From Cryptomeria japonica (lineage: Eukaryota; Streptophyta; Pinopsida; Cupressales; Cupressaceae), in assembly GCF_030272615.1 (NCBI RefSeq), contig NC_081413.1:188655169-188719168 (forward strand): DNA of 64,000 nucleotides, written 5' to 3'. Under the pieces are notes generated by a model. It made no database searches, was not told where the DNA came from, and was given only the letters and a program-made list of their open reading frames with translations. Below, one piece after another: positions 45,648 through 60,655 of this stretch. The translations under genes and the position numbers were made by a program. Numbering within the stretch: position 1 is the first letter of the stretch; each line of letters begins with the position of its first letter.

Positions 45648-45676
45648 CTAGCAGTTGCAGGGGGAGTGCCTGCAAC
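45648..45676 (-). other. Helitron 3' terminus: hairpin and CTAG
   Basis: On the minus strand, GTTGCAGG, a 7-base loop and CCTGCAAC form a perfect 8-bp stem (45654-45661 with 45669-45676). Two bases further comes CTAG (45648-45651), followed by host T at 45647. A hairpin shortly before CTRR next to host T is the canonical Helitron end. Confidence 0.88.
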
Positions 45677-45679
45677 AGG

Positions 45680-47474
45680 AGGTCGATAGGTATGTTCGTA
45701 AAGGCATTTTAACATTAGATTTATCAGAGTTTTGTACATCAGTTTCTCTTATAGAAGTATTAGTCAATCTGAAATTTAGTTGCTCAGAAAACTCACAAAC
45801 AATAAATGGATAGTTCTGTCAGAGTATTTTTCTCTTTGCACTGTCAAATGTTCAATAGTGGATGAAATGATTATGACATTATCTACTGCAACATATCCCA
45901 GTATTTCTAGTTTTTGTAGAAGGGGGCAAAGTGAAATCAATGTTTTCAAAGATTTATCTGTCAAACACACTTTCCATTAACTACTACTATAAGAAAGCAT
46001 CAGAAGTCAAAAAGGTGGAAGGTAGTCAGAAAACTTGAACAAAACACTAGTTTGCAGTCTGAAACAAGATAATTTTATGGATTGTAAAGGATTTCTGAAC
46101 TTAGAAGAAGTTTGTTTGTTGTCTAGTAGAATTAGATAATGTTGTTTTTATATATGTTAAATAGTATAGGTATTGTACATAACCCAACCAATGGTTGCTC
46201 CCAAAATTCAAAGTGTTCCACCCACCATCCCCCATGCTGTTGTATGCAGCATGATGTATAGAAAGAAAATGTGATGAAAAAAAATTTTTACAATTATTTG
46301 TATTGTAGGTTGTATTGTTCCCAACCAAAAGTATTTGTTGGACCCAAAAAAATGTTGTTATCCACCCTCCATCCCCCATGCTGGTAAGACCAACATGTTA
46401 TACAGCCTTTTGTTGAAATGCATCTAGTTTATATCATGTAAAACATGCATCAGTGATCCATTTACATAAGTTAGATTGCAAAAACTACAGAGTTGGTGAA
46501 CATAAATACTTTTCAAAGAAAAATGCACAAATTTCATCAAAATTTATAATGAAGTAATTTTTACTAAGATAATACCTTTTGGAATGTGACATGGCACAAT
46601 GGCGATTTCAACAATCATCTAGAAGATAAAATTAGTGAGTTGTGTAGTGTTCTGTGAGATGTTTTCCATTTGGTTTAAGAACAAAACAAGTCACTTTATT
46701 TGCCATGAAATTTTGAAGTGGGTCTGATATATTGAGCAACGTAATACCATTATGTAATCTGAAAAATTTTACATACCTTGAAAGTAATGAGGTTGGTGAG
46801 GTGGATGTTGTTCTCCATTGAAAGATGAAATCTTAAAGCAAGACAACTTGAAAATGTTAATGGATAGTAAGCAGTGTTAAATTGAGTAACTTGAATGCTA
46901 AATAGTTTATAGTATAGACACTGTACAAAATTCAGTGAATGTATTGGTTCTAAAAATAAGAATTTTATGACAAAGAGAACTTATTGTAAGTGGTTTCATA
47001 TCCATCTGATGTATATCATCTTAAACCTGTGCCAAATAATTTGTATTAGGACTTGTTATTGAATAGTAAATGTATTCAACAAGTGGCTAATATTAATAAA
47101 TGATATTTTGGTGCACTTACAGGTATTAGTGGTCATGTATTTTGTTAAGGTGGTTGTCGTGTTATGTAGCTTTCTTTGTTGGGTTGCATTTGAAACCTGC
47201 GATAAATAACAATGTATCAGAAAATAATTTTGGTAAATATTAGAAAAGGTATATTTGGAACTTGCAATAAAATAGTTGAAAAACAAATGGATGGTAGAGT
47301 TGTACCTATTGCTGGAGAGTTTGCACATCTAAGAGGCCTATTCAAATTCATACTGAATTTAATATAAGTTAGTTTTGTTGTTGGTCCTGCAAAGTGCAAA
47401 TATTGAAATTTCTTGATGCATTCGATAGAAGATATGCAGCATGTTAAAACATAATGAAGATGTGGTTTGAGTAC
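45680..47474 (-). other. Non-coding 3' part of the Helitron
   Basis: No conserved protein was found between the helicase end and the terminus. 'ccacc.tcccccatgctg' occurs twice (about 46215 and 46362), the first copy within the inverted pair CATGCTG...CAGCATG. The remainder is AT-rich. Confidence 0.5.
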
Positions 47475-50400
47475 CTAATTCTGTTTGTTATGCAAGTACT
47501 TTTCTTTTGTGATGCGTGAAAGCTTTAGCAAACGATCTTCCTCGTTCTTTCGTGGAATGGTTGATGTTGCACTTTGCAACCTTGAGTACCTTTGGTAGGT
47601 GAAAGTTGGGTGTATGCGGAGGTGATCAATTGACTTAACTCTTAAAAGCGTTGTAAATGTGAGGCCTTGTTTCTCTGTTTTCTCGATATCAACTGTTGCA
47701 AAGTCTAGTGTTAGACCCTGTGATTTGTGAATAGTAATGCCCCATGCCATTGCTAGTGGAATTTGTGTGTGGTTTCCTCTAGTAATTGATGGAATGGGTA
47801 CATGTTTTGGATTTGTTGGATCCCATGGAGGTCCAGTATAATGTTGGAAAAGAACCACCACATATTTTGGCAAATCGGGTGGTTTACAACCTGCATCGTA
47901 GACAATCTTTTTGATTTGACCCAAAGCACCATTAACAAGGCCAACTTCTATCCATAAATTTGCAATAAGCATTACTTCATGGTCTATAAAAAGAAGGATT
48001 TCAAATGATAGTTGTTCTTCTTGGTGTGTTTGCTTATCTCTTTGATGTGCAATGATTGTTGATGCACGTGCAATGGGTGAGTGCAATTGTGTTAACATTT
48101 TCATGTTGTGTGCACTTGAAGTTGCGTTTGTTGCAAATAAATGCTTCTGTTGGTTGAAGTGGTTGTTATGATCAAGAGTCAAAGCATGGGTCGACCGCAG
48201 TTGTAGGCATTCCCAGTTTGTTTGCAATGGTGTTCTGTTGTGTATATTAAGCAACATTTTACGGAATTGCAGTTGTGAAGAGCTTATACCTTGTTGATGA
48301 AATGGAACATCCAAGGTGACAACAATATTGAATGTGTGCCATAGAGCCAGTGTCGTTGAGTGAGATGCATATAATGGTCTATTCATAATTGGGGGGAGCT
48401 ATGCAAGATCACCAACAAAATGATTGAGATGGTTGCAAATGATTCATGTTGTCTAGTGGGAAAAGCTTCTCGCAATCTTTTATCAATCTTTATCAGTAAT
48501 TGAGGGCCAACAAAGCTCATTTCATCTATTAAAATGTAACGTAAATGTTTGCATTGCTCTTGAAACATTAATAGGGAATGGTCTGTTAAGGGTTTGTATT
48601 CTTGAATAGGTATACAGAGCAGGATCTAAATCAGAATTTAACTGTTTACGTATACAGTCGATAAGAAATGATTTTCCAATTCCTGTTGTGCCTTGAATAA
48701 TTAAATGTAATGGTGAAGAATATAAATTCTGTTCAGCATGGGTTTTAATAATATCAAGTGCAGTAATTTGGTTTCTTGCAAGCTCATAGTTAGCAAGTGC
48801 ATTTGAATGCAGGTTCGTAAGGGTGTGGGGTGTTTGGCTTTTCTCTGTCAAAATGAACTGAGATGCTTTTGAATGCAGTATTTCATTAGGTATAGAATCA
48901 CTCCAATTAAAATTGAGGTCAAAATCACGTTTGCCAAGCATTTGAAGAGTAGCAACGTCAAAGTTGTTTGATGCTCCCATTTGTGACAAGAACTCCCATT
49001 CGTATAGATCTTGATCAGTAGATTGTTGAATGTCTTCTGGTTGCAGGTCTTTATTGTTTTCTAATGTCATGTGTTCTTCAATGCCATTTCTATGCCAGCG
49101 GATGTAATCTATACTTTGAAGATGTTTCCAATTTATTATAATTTCATCAGTTGAGTTGCTTATTTGCAGAGGGATGCTTTGAAATGGTTTGTACAAAAGC
49201 AATTCACTCCAACAAAAACTTTCAAAAGTGGGGTCATCTTCTAGAGGTAAATATTTGTGTTGTGGGTAGACATTTACAATTGTTGGTAGCTTTCTTTTCA
49301 ACCATTTGCATGATTTACGTTGTTCAGAGTAAGTATATTGCTGAGCTGAAAGTAACAAAGTTATGTTTGCTAACTCTAATGCTCGTTTCATGTAATTGGA
49401 AATGAAATAAATTGAGGTTTGTGATCCTTCATCACAGTTTACTATACATTGGAAGATTATTTTCCCAACATTGAGGGTCACAAACTGATGTGTGCAAGAT
49501 ATCAATGGGAGGCATGTGACAAGTTTCTTGAGTGCTAATGTCCCTATCAGCAACAATTCCCATCATGAATCTTTGGTATGCTAACAGGATTGTATCTTCT
49601 GAATTTGTTGATCCAACAATGTGTTTTAGCATATCAGTATAACTTTCTGACTTGTGTTCAGTTTTGGATGCGTATTTTGAGATATATTGAAGAACTGCTT
49701 TTTTGGAGCACACTGCTTGACAATCAACATTAGCCCTCCATATGGCGAGCATCGTTGGGTTGTGCACATTTAGACGATTGTCCTTCCTTGTTGGCTTGTA
49801 TGATGGGTTATTATTATGGTCTAATATGAAGGAGGATTCAAGTTGTTCAGGCCAAGGAGCTTTGTACCGACATTCTTGGTTGAGTTTTTTTTCTTCAAGC
49901 AGGTATACTCTGAACACTTTGTATGTCGTTGAACAACATTGACTAATTCAGAATAATCAATGGAAGGATCAGACCTGGATATGATATATGTATCTGCAAG
50001 ACATGGATCTGAAATTGCAGGCATATACTGTCTGTTCAAGCGAGCCTCTTCAGTATGTGGATTTCATGTTGTGATGTACTGGTCAAAGTAGTGCTTAATT
50101 GATTGGATGCTTGCATGATCTAACCAATCAAGGTTGTCAGTATTGGGTGCTTGTGGCAACCAAAGAAAACCATGTATATGAGCAGATCCTTGGTGTTATC
50201 ATTCATATTTGTACCAGTGGTCAATGGCTTTCAACTGTTTGACAATGACTCCATCACGAAAGATATAAAATCTTAAGTGCAAGTATAAAGTTGTTATATG
50301 TGGATTATTGACTAAATTTTCAATAAACTGTTTTTATGTTGTTGTGCACAGTAGTTGACTATTTCATGGGAATAACTTATGCAGGTCAGGCCATTTTGTA

Positions 50401-51850
50401 TCAGTTGAGCTTAAGGTAAAGAACAGTGTAGGTCCACCTAACTGTTCTATCATTGTTGTAAGGTCTCGTCGGGATTTGCTCCAAATGCACGTGTACCACG
50501 CAACGAGGTTGCATATCACATGATATGATTTGGTAATTCATTTCAGGGTGTATTTTGCAAGTATTCTTTTAGAGCATGAAGATTGAGTGGAAGACTATCT
50601 TCAAGATTAGCCTTAATGAAAACAACAGTTGATTGTTGAGATCGATGTCTCATCACAACATTGCAGATATAATATCTAAAGCGCACATGTTGACCAAATC
50701 TTCGATCATAATATTTGATCAAGTGCAAATATTCATGTAAATGTACACGCCTTGTTCTTTGTTGTAGTGGTAAAGCCATTCCATTAGGGAAGAGTGTTGG
50801 GAATTCCATTGAAAGAAGGCCCTCTGTATTGTACTCATTGATAGGCGATGTACTGATTTGTGGCCAAGGGACAACATTGTTGTTGGTATTATCTAGATGT
50901 AGAATTATTTTTATGGCATCAAGTTCAGGTATTGATGATGGAAGTTGAGGAATGAATTAAGAAGGATTCTCTACTATTTCTTCTTCATTGTTAATGTTCG
51001 ACATAGTTGAATTATCTTGAACAGGATCTTCTTGAGGTGAAGCTACTAAATGCAATAACACTGAAATGTCAGTGTTATGGTTTGGTAATAGCTGCACTGC
51101 ATCTAAATCAATGACAATATCTTTGTATTATTGATCATGTTTTATTTTGTAAGTCAATACATCCATGACGTGAAATCTATTGACATAACAGTCATAAGTT
51201 AATCCTTGTAAATTGGTTCTATGGACAATAAGGATTTCTAAATGCTAAATTTGACTGGGCAATGTTAATGCAATTTTAGAAATATCTTGTGGGAAGTTAA
51301 TTGTGTGTCCAGAATACTTGTATTGTCCTCCCCTTGCATGCGTAACTTGCAAAACAGGGGCAATCCTTGCTATGAGCATTTCTTCTACTTGAGAAAGAGA
51401 CTTTAAAATAGAAGGTTGCTCACCTGGGTCCATATTGTTTGATAATGAGAAATGGTGGAGGCCTTTTTCAGCAGAACATCTGACATAGACAAGTACATGG
51501 TTGTTTTTTTTAATCATCATGCCCACATACATTTCTTTACAAATAGTACATGCCTCTGTGACCTCCAACATATCAATCCTTTTTCAGAAATTAGACAATG
51601 CATGTTGAAATGAAGGTGTCTTCAGGCCAAGTTCAGGAGCAGTAGAATGTGTTTGATTCACATTAGTTTGCTCAAGATCATTGCTTTCTGTTTGTAATAA
51701 ATTTTCTGAGTTACTATCAGGTCTCTTTAGTGCATGACGCTTCAATTGGCATTTCTTGGAGATATTCCCTTTGTTCTTTGCATAGTAAGTTCTATTGGTT
51801 TGCTTTCTCCTCCATTTGATAGCATGGACTTCTTGAGTGGAAGGTTCGAT
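47475..51850 (-). pseudogene. Helitron RepHel (rolling-circle replicase and PIF1-like helicase)
   Basis: Blocks in order on the minus strand: a DUF6570-like zinc region at 51571-51245 ('CTICKEM', 'HFSLSNNMDPGEQP', 'RGGQYKYSGHTINFP'). Next is the Helitron N-terminal domain at 50809-50543 ('FPTLFPNGMALP', 'FRYYICNVVMRHRSQ'). The Rep HUH motif 'GSAHIHGFLWLPQ' is near 50150-50190, and the two-Tyr motif 'QYISKYASK' lies in 49917-49432. The PIF1-like helicase has Walker A 'GTTGIGKS' (near 48685), Walker B 'LIDEMSF' (near 48520) and the C-terminal 'AWGITIHKSQGLTL' (near 47725). The protein would nick, unwind and transfer one strand. Frameshifts separate Rep, Walker A, Walker B and the helicase C-terminus. 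Two adjacent stops precede the HUH motif, which itself is intact. Confidence 0.92.
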
Positions 51851-53737
<1,887 letters not shown>

Positions 53738-55700
53738 CTAAGCCTGTGTACGTAAGCGACCAATCTCTGCAAGCAATGCATCACACTCATATTTGTAGTC
53801 AACGGGGGAGACTTTGTTGACTGTGACTTTCATCTTTGATTCAGAATTGTATGTGTCAGTAGACACCAGGAGTGTGAATGAATAGTGATGTGACATAAGC
53901 TTGTTAATCACTGAGCAAGGTTTTGTTGTTGTTGTTGCATCATTTTCCATTGCACAAAGCTCTTTTGCAGTTTTGTTTAGCAAGCGAATGCCAACGTCAT
54001 CAAATGCAGTGGCCCAAAAAGTACTTGTTGCATCTTGTAACTTTACTGGCAAGAGGTAACTATAGTTGCAATCTTGCATGGTCATTTCACATCTAGGACA
54101 GAACCAAGAATCGTCAACCTGTTGCGTACATTTTTTCTTGCAAGGCCTTCCATTTACTATTAGTGGACATGTTGCGTAAAAGAAAGTTTTATCTGTTACG
54201 TTTACAAAACGTAGAACAACCAGTAAAGTAGTTTGAATTGTTTATGGTTTAACACTCATTCGCTCGCGGATTCAAGAAATAGTCATTCTAGTATATTTCC
54301 CATCTATGTGGATAGTTGCTGGAAGAAAGGTTGCATCAAGCAAAGGGTCCTTTCCTCTTAATGTTAGAGGTTCTACCTTTGGAAAAGGTGGGTTGATATG
54401 TAATGTTGTGGCAGTTGTTATGTTTATGACCCTTCCATTGAAATAGCCAACACGAGCATTACGTAAAGCAAGGATAACAACACTATCACTGGTCGACATG
54501 TTTTTTATTCTAGACCTCTTTGTTCTAACATTGGACCCCATAGGTTGATGTCAATTGTTGATCCAGACAGATCATTAATTTTGACAACTCACTTCTATGT
54601 TTGACTGCCATCTTTCCTGTGTATTGGAATTATATCTCCAACCTATAAAACAACACCAATTATGTCAACCAACGTGTTATTGGTTAGCTGAAACACTTCA
54701 CTAATAGGCGTGAAAGGAGAGCGTTGTTGATCTGGTTCTTCTTCATTGGTGCAACGTTTTAATATGGATGTATCAGACAAGATGATTTCTAAATGGCTGT
54801 TGAGTTTGTTGTATCTTGTGTTTGCTTCCTTGATGGATCCCTTTGAAATAACATAATGTGATTTTACTTCCACACGGTTAGAGTGTAACTGAGCTATTTC
54901 ATCAAAACACGTGACTCTAATTTCACAGTTCTCGATGTCGACAATGTCAAAGCTAAACACGTGGCCATTTTTAGTGGTTGTGTTGTATGCCTTAATAGGG
55001 CGCTTATGAGTAACTTTGTCTTTGATTGTCCATTTATTTTGGTATGGATTTAAACTTTTGATAGGGCTTATGTTATCAGAGGTTGTACTTTGGGGGGATG
55101 GCAATTCAGTGGAAAATTGAAGAGATCATTTAGATGATGATGGTGTGTCCTCAGACATAATTTCTAGTTGTTGTTCTTTGAACAGGTATATTAATGGTTT
55201 ACCAAAGAACGGACAATCACTTTGTTTTACTTCCAAACTAAGTATTATAATAGTCCTGTGAAAAGAAAAGACTTTTCTTTAAAATACTTTCGATTATACT
55301 TGAAAACAATTAAATAGAGATGAAACATATCTTATTTAATAATCATAGTTTGTTTCCTACCTTGTGTTCCATATGTATCTGCATGTATAATTGGACAACT
55401 GGACTATTGTGCCTAATTTTAGAATATTTGAATCTATCAGAGTAGCATACTTAGAAGGCAAGATTGCTAACTGCATGTATGTGCCATCAAATAACACTAA
55501 TTTATATCTGTCAGTATCATCTTTGTTGTTCTGCATTTTCTGAAATGACAAAACTTGTAGCAATGTTGAAGGAAGCTCATCCCCAACATTGATAGATTGA
55601 ATTGCAAAAGGGGTAAGGGCATAGTCTTGGGTATTTTCCTACAAAAAAATAATATGAATATAGAAGATTTGATGTTAATGCTAAGCAAGTCATACATGTT
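53738..55700 (-). pseudogene. Helitron-encoded RPA1-like single-strand DNA-binding protein
   Basis: The N-terminal OB-fold block is at about 55640-55357 ('LQVLSFQKMQN', 'DRYKLVLFDGTYMQLAIL', 'IVQLSNYTC') and continues near 55260-55170 ('TIIILSLEV'). DBD-A follows at 55104-54643 ('NPYQNKWTIKDKVTHKR', 'VFSFDIVDIENCEIRVTCF', 'HYVISKGSIKEANTRYN', 'LVDIIGVV'). DBD-B is at 54541-54272 ('ALRNARVGYFNGRVI', 'LHINPPFP'). The zinc-containing C-terminal OB fold is at about 54160-53738 ('YLLPVKLQDATSTFWATAFDDVG'). Plant Helitrons often carry such RPA genes, presumably to protect single strands during transposition. Introns seem to separate some blocks (for example around 55260-55357). Stops such as the one between the 54272 and 54085 blocks suggest decay. 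Confidence 0.88.
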
Positions 55701-56944
55701 CTTATTCGTTAATGTAAAGCACGTGTTTAGTAGAGTATGTAATCAAGCTATGTTATCTACAGAGTGTTCATCTTTTTTTTGACTATGCTATGAAAAAAGG
55801 GTGCATGCGATAATGAAAAGGATGGAATGGAAAAGAGAGATGTATTATGAAAAAAATAACATTAAAGTTTTTTGTTTTGAAAAGGTTTGATAAATTAGCT
55901 TACCAAACTGTCAATTGTGGACTCCTATATCGGTTCAGAGGTGTTTGCTAGAGATGTCATTGTGGATATAGACCTTTTTTGTTTGAGACAAATCTCACAA
56001 CTTAGGGTACATGTCAGTTCATGTTATGAGAGGAAGTTAATTTATTTCATCCTAAAAGTTCTATTTATTGGAAGAATTGAATATTGTACAACTCGTATGA
56101 AATAAACATATTGCCACGCAAGGATATGATAATTACCTGTTTGTTAGTTTCAAAATCCTTTCAGATTCAATCTGACAATAAATTTCCTGTCGTCTGGACT
56201 GGTATATTGCCTTGCAGAATAAAGTTGATTGGGTTCCTATTATGACATTTAAAATATTCTGTTAGAATATATTGAATGTCATAATGGATCGAGTAATTCA
56301 TTGTCGTTGATAAGTACGTAGCAAAATCCTACTAAATACAAAAGTTGTCGCCAACAAAAATTGAGAATTGTAGTTTGTTTTTTATGTGTTGTTTTATTTA
56401 GTAATTCACCAGGTTGGATCAGTTCAGCTAAGTGGTCAACTAACCCCATTGAAAATGGGAAAATTGTACCTACATTAAGGTGGAAAGTTTTTTTGTGATT
56501 TCCACAGTTAACTGTAAATTACAAGCATGATGAATTGTACTTCTCATTTCATAATACAATCAAAACATGAGTTTAAATGATCAAAGGCATATATGCATAA
56601 GAACACCAAAATATAAATTCTTAGTTTACGATTTACAGATTTAAGAATCAAGTACAAAAAAATGAGTTCAACTCATCATAGACTAATGAAGATATGAGTT
56701 GAAGATTTTGTTTCAAATGGTAATCAACCAATCAGAGACTAATTGAAACATGATTTCAAATGGTCAATTTTTCATATGCCGACGAGCTTAGAAAACATAA
56801 AGTTTCACTTTATGATTTAAATATTTGACAACGAGTTACCAAAATATGAGTTCATCTCATCTAAGACTAATCAAAACATGAGATGAATTTCTTTGTTTAG
56901 AAGGCTAATCAAAATATGAGTGCAACTTTTCAAAGACTCAGTAA
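55701..56944. other. Helitron DNA upstream of RPA, no clear gene
   Basis: Short phrases such as 'caaaacatgagtt..aatgatca', 'catgatttcaaatgg' and 'aaaatatgagttca.ctcatc' recur between 56560 and 56930. This suggests a degenerate repeat of roughly 60-100 bp built around 'atgagttcaactcat'-like sequence. Confidence 0.45.
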
Positions 56945-57281
56945 TTACAGAGAGAGAGGATCTACCCAGGCAACCCATCCAAGCTCGTTATCATTCCATT
57001 TAAATATTTTGTCTCTCAATGTGAAAATAACTAGTGGATCAGTCGATTGTTCAGCAATTGGTATTGGAAGAGGCCATAATTCCATGCTATGTATGGTTGT
57101 TACATCACTACAAGATGTAAAGGGGTTTTCTGTTGAGTGGTTGGCTATTTTATATTCGTAGTTATGGATTAACATTCTAAGATTGCTCTTTAACTTGTTG
57201 CTCTCTTGCAACATCCTTCCAATGACACTGTTAATGTCCTCTGTTTCTTTCAATCTTCTATCCATTGTAGAAATTTGATTG
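56945..57281 (-). CDS. Orphan reading frame of unknown function, cut by an LTR
   Basis: An open frame of about 110 codons runs from the insertion point of the large LTR to a stop at 56945. It has a charged, helix-prone start ('STMDRRLKETEDINSV', possible coiled coil) and ends 'NDNELGWVAWVDPL'. I do not recognise a family. Its upstream part would lie beyond 62121 after removal of the LTR, but the frame there meets a stop quickly, so an intron or chance ORF must be considered. It could be a captured host fragment in the Helitron. Confidence 0.25.
57277..57281. repeat. Target-site duplication GATTG, left copy
   Basis: Identical to GATTG at 62117-62121, bordering the outer LTR. Confidence 0.8.
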
Positions 57282-57290
57282 TGTAATAAC

Positions 57291-58543
57291 TGTACAGCGG
57301 AAAAATCGAACCCTAGTTGTTCTCTCCTCCCCAATCTCCAAGGAGAGAGAAGGGAGAGTCACTAGGGTTGATGGTTTTCACTTAGGAGAGACTTTACATT
57401 CAAAAGAGGGGTTGAAACCCACAAGATTCAATCCCATGCAATGCAAGATTGGATTCTAAATGAGTTTCAAGGGTTGTGATAGCAAGGATACCCTCTTTTG
57501 TAAAGAAATGCAGATAGAAAGATTGAACTAGGAATGCATGTAAAGTAGGAAAGATTCGCTTATAAGCAGAGATAAGGATATGGGATGAAGCTGCGGACCT
57601 GGAATTAGCAGTAAAATGTCGAGACGGTGTTGTTCTGCAAATTTGAGTGAAAGTTGACGGGACGATGGCGCCCGGCGTGCACACGGTCCTCCGAAAAATC
57701 CGCAAAACGAAGGGGGATCTGTTCGTCTCTGCACAAGGATTCCAAATCTTCAATTACAGCCGCGTACCTGCAACCTACACACAGAAAAGAGAGGACGATT
57801 GGGGGGTTAGGGATGAGGGGTTTGCCTTTAGGTCAAACCCCGGTTTTGGAATTAACCAAGAAATGAGAATGCTGTAAATGTAAATGTTTGTAATGTAAAC
57901 AAGTACTGATACCTTGTTGTAAGAATGTTTGTATTCTTACATGCGAAGGTGTAATGTATGTAGTATGTAATGTGTTGTAAGTGATCTCCTCTTCAATGGT
58001 TGAATCCTTGTCTTGAATGCAACACCTAGCCTTGAATGGAGACTTAGAATGCTCAATTGCTTGAAGGAATGCTTGAATGCTCGAATGTTTGAATAACGCT
58101 TTCGCGCCTTGCTCACATATGTCCTCCTCCCTTTTTGAGAGATGAAATGTAGTTTATATACTTGTCAATTAGGGCTGATAGACTGATTTTCGCGACCTTA
58201 GGCCGACTAGGAAACAATATTTTCCAATTTGTAAACTTAAAGACCCGATGCCCCATAAGAGACCGGGCCCAAAATAGGGCCAGGGACCAGGGCGCTGGGC
58301 ACCATGGTCCTGGGGGACCAGGGCACTGGGCGCCCTAGTCCTGAAGGACCAGGGCACTGGGCGCCATGGTCCCACCTCCCGGGACAACAGGGTGCAAGGA
58401 GGATCAGGCCAGGGTGCTGAGAAATGCAGTTTTTGATGTCATGAACAAGTTTCGGGGTCTCCATTCAGGTTCCGTGTTGCATCGCCATCGTGAAGACCCA
58501 AATGTAGTCGAAATTGCAAGTGTCGCAATTTTTGGACGCTACA
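57291..58543. mobile_element. Nested solo LTR with ATAAC target duplication
   Basis: 1253 bp from TGTACAGCGG to GGACGCTACA, flanked by ATAAC at 57286-57290 and 58544-58548. It is collinear with the LTR at 583-1832 and of almost equal length. It sits nine bases inside the larger LTR and is therefore younger. A GC-rich stretch at about 58255-58420 is built from 'ggaccagggc.ctgggcgcc' repeats. Confidence 0.9.
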
Positions 58544-58619
58544 ATAACCCACCTTGATAACCCAACAAAATTGACCATTCTTTTTTTTTAATTTAATCTT
58601 TGTGTTTGATTCAATCGCA

Positions 58620-58785
58620 TACTCTGGGCATCTGTCCATTTGGATTAGGCATTCATCCATCTGGGATGAGCATCTAACCATACGTGTTAGGCATCTGTCC
58701 ATACGGGACATAAGATTTCATCTATCCAATACAAGATAGGCATCTACCCATATGGGGTAGGCATCTATCCAATCGGGATAGGAGG
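58620..58785. repeat. Degenerate ~21-bp minisatellite in the outer LTR
   Basis: About seven units of the type 'aggcatctgtccatacggg' with variable ends, clear near 58626, 58649, 58689, 58738 and 58760. Confidence 0.8.
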
Positions 58786-60407
58786 TGCTCTGGCTAGAGG
58801 CTTAGACTCATTGGAACCATTCGGGTTCTGAGCCACTCACTAAGTACTACACTCTTCTAACAAAAGTGCACCGAGGTCGCTGTCCTTAGGAGTAATTAAA
58901 TAACATAATACAAGCTTGAATTTCGCCTTGGAATTTGGCTTAAAGCCTCGGGAAGTCAAGTGAATCCATACGGGATTCCTTTCGAGTATGAATTGAATTA
59001 CTTTTTTCATTTTATTATACTTATCTTTCAAATTAGGATTCTACTCAATCCTTCTTTACCAAGCCTAGACCCCACCCACGAACGCCTGAGCACTAGGGAC
59101 AACTCCATCCCAAGACTGCCTACATACCCATTTTGGTACGGGATCAAGGTGTAAAGTATGTAGTTCTATTTTCTACTCTATGGTTTGATGTAAACTGATT
59201 AGTGGGTACGCAACCCTTTCCAGGGTCAATGTCCCAGATAGTTTCTCTATGGTTGCTACCCACGGTGGTAGCACTTAAGCAAAGGGTCAAGATGGCCTAT
59301 TGCTTGTGGCCTAAAGCAACTAGATCTTAATACCTATCATAAGCATCACCCTTGACCAATTGTCAATTGTCAGCAATTCTTCGAGATTAAATCAATTTCA
59401 TAAAAGCATTTCACTCATCATCCCTATAGGAGTTTACTACGGTTTAACTCAACGGATGAAAGATCATTTTAGAATTATCTTATTAAATTATCGATCCAAG
59501 GGGGATTACCCGCCCCTTGGATTTTAACTTCCAAGTGTCCCTTATTACTCCCCGACGATTTATAGGGACGATGCCACAGACGTCGTTGATGCAGCTTTAT
59601 TAGGCGTTAAGTGCAGTAGTTCAACACGACGACATTACCCGTAAGCGTGACCCAGAGGCACTGTATATACCGAACACTGCTAGGTTTTGGTTTTCCAACT
59701 TCCTTTATTTAGTTTTCTTAACTAAGAAACTTATGAAAACATTATGCTTGAAAACGATTATGACTTTGAACATGCAAATTTGACATTGCAAAACTTAATT
59801 AAGTGAAATAACTACTTGATGAACTACGTGGAATAAAAACCATAATTAAAATTATTTATTATTCCAAACTTGAAACATAACTTGCATAATGATGACAATT
59901 GTGAAACTTGCATATTGATAATTAAACGTGTAACTTGCATGGAGATGGAAACGTCAATAAATGTAATCAATGTAAAGACATTTGCATGAAGCGAAGGTAG
60001 TGTAAGTTACATGCAAGAATAATCGCTTATAAAGTCACTAGTCCCAAAAATAGAATTTAGCTTCAAATCATATTAATACGGATTAATTGCTAAATGAATC
60101 TTAAAAGATCTAATTATAAATTTTGGTATAATTTAATTTACAAATTGGCTAAAATTAATTATAAATCTACTAAGGATGATTAAATTTTAAAATTACCTAA
60201 GTTAAATTTTATTAAACTCAAATCATAAAAAAAATAAAAATTAACAAATAACAAATTGCGGTGAGTTTGTTTTTTTTGAAATGGCTTTTATAAAGGGCAA
60301 GTGGGAGTGGGGCCCCATGGGTCCCATCACCACTGCGGACCTGCGGGTACAGACCTGTAGTGGTGAGGGGACTGCCATGGTCCCCCCCACTACCTTGCAG
60401 TCATTGT

Positions 60408-60655
60408 CGTAGCAGTGACCGCAGGTTAGTGGAGGGTACCACTCTGGCACCACTCCCCTATGGAGGTATAACTATGCTCCCATCACCTATGATGACCCGT
60501 TATCCCATGCAACGTACGAAGTACCATTTCGCGTAGCAGTGACAGCAGGTTAGTGGAGGGTACCACTTCGGCACCACTCCCCTATGGAGGTATAACTCTG
60601 CTCCCATCACCTGTGACGACCCATTATCCCATGCAACGTACGAAGTACCATTTCG
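60408..60655. repeat. Two tandem copies of a 124-bp unit
   Basis: 60408-60531 and 60532-60655 both begin 'cgtagcagtgac.gcaggtt' and end in 'acgaagtaccatttcg'. They differ at only a handful of positions, so this is a young duplication within the LTR. Confidence 0.95.
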
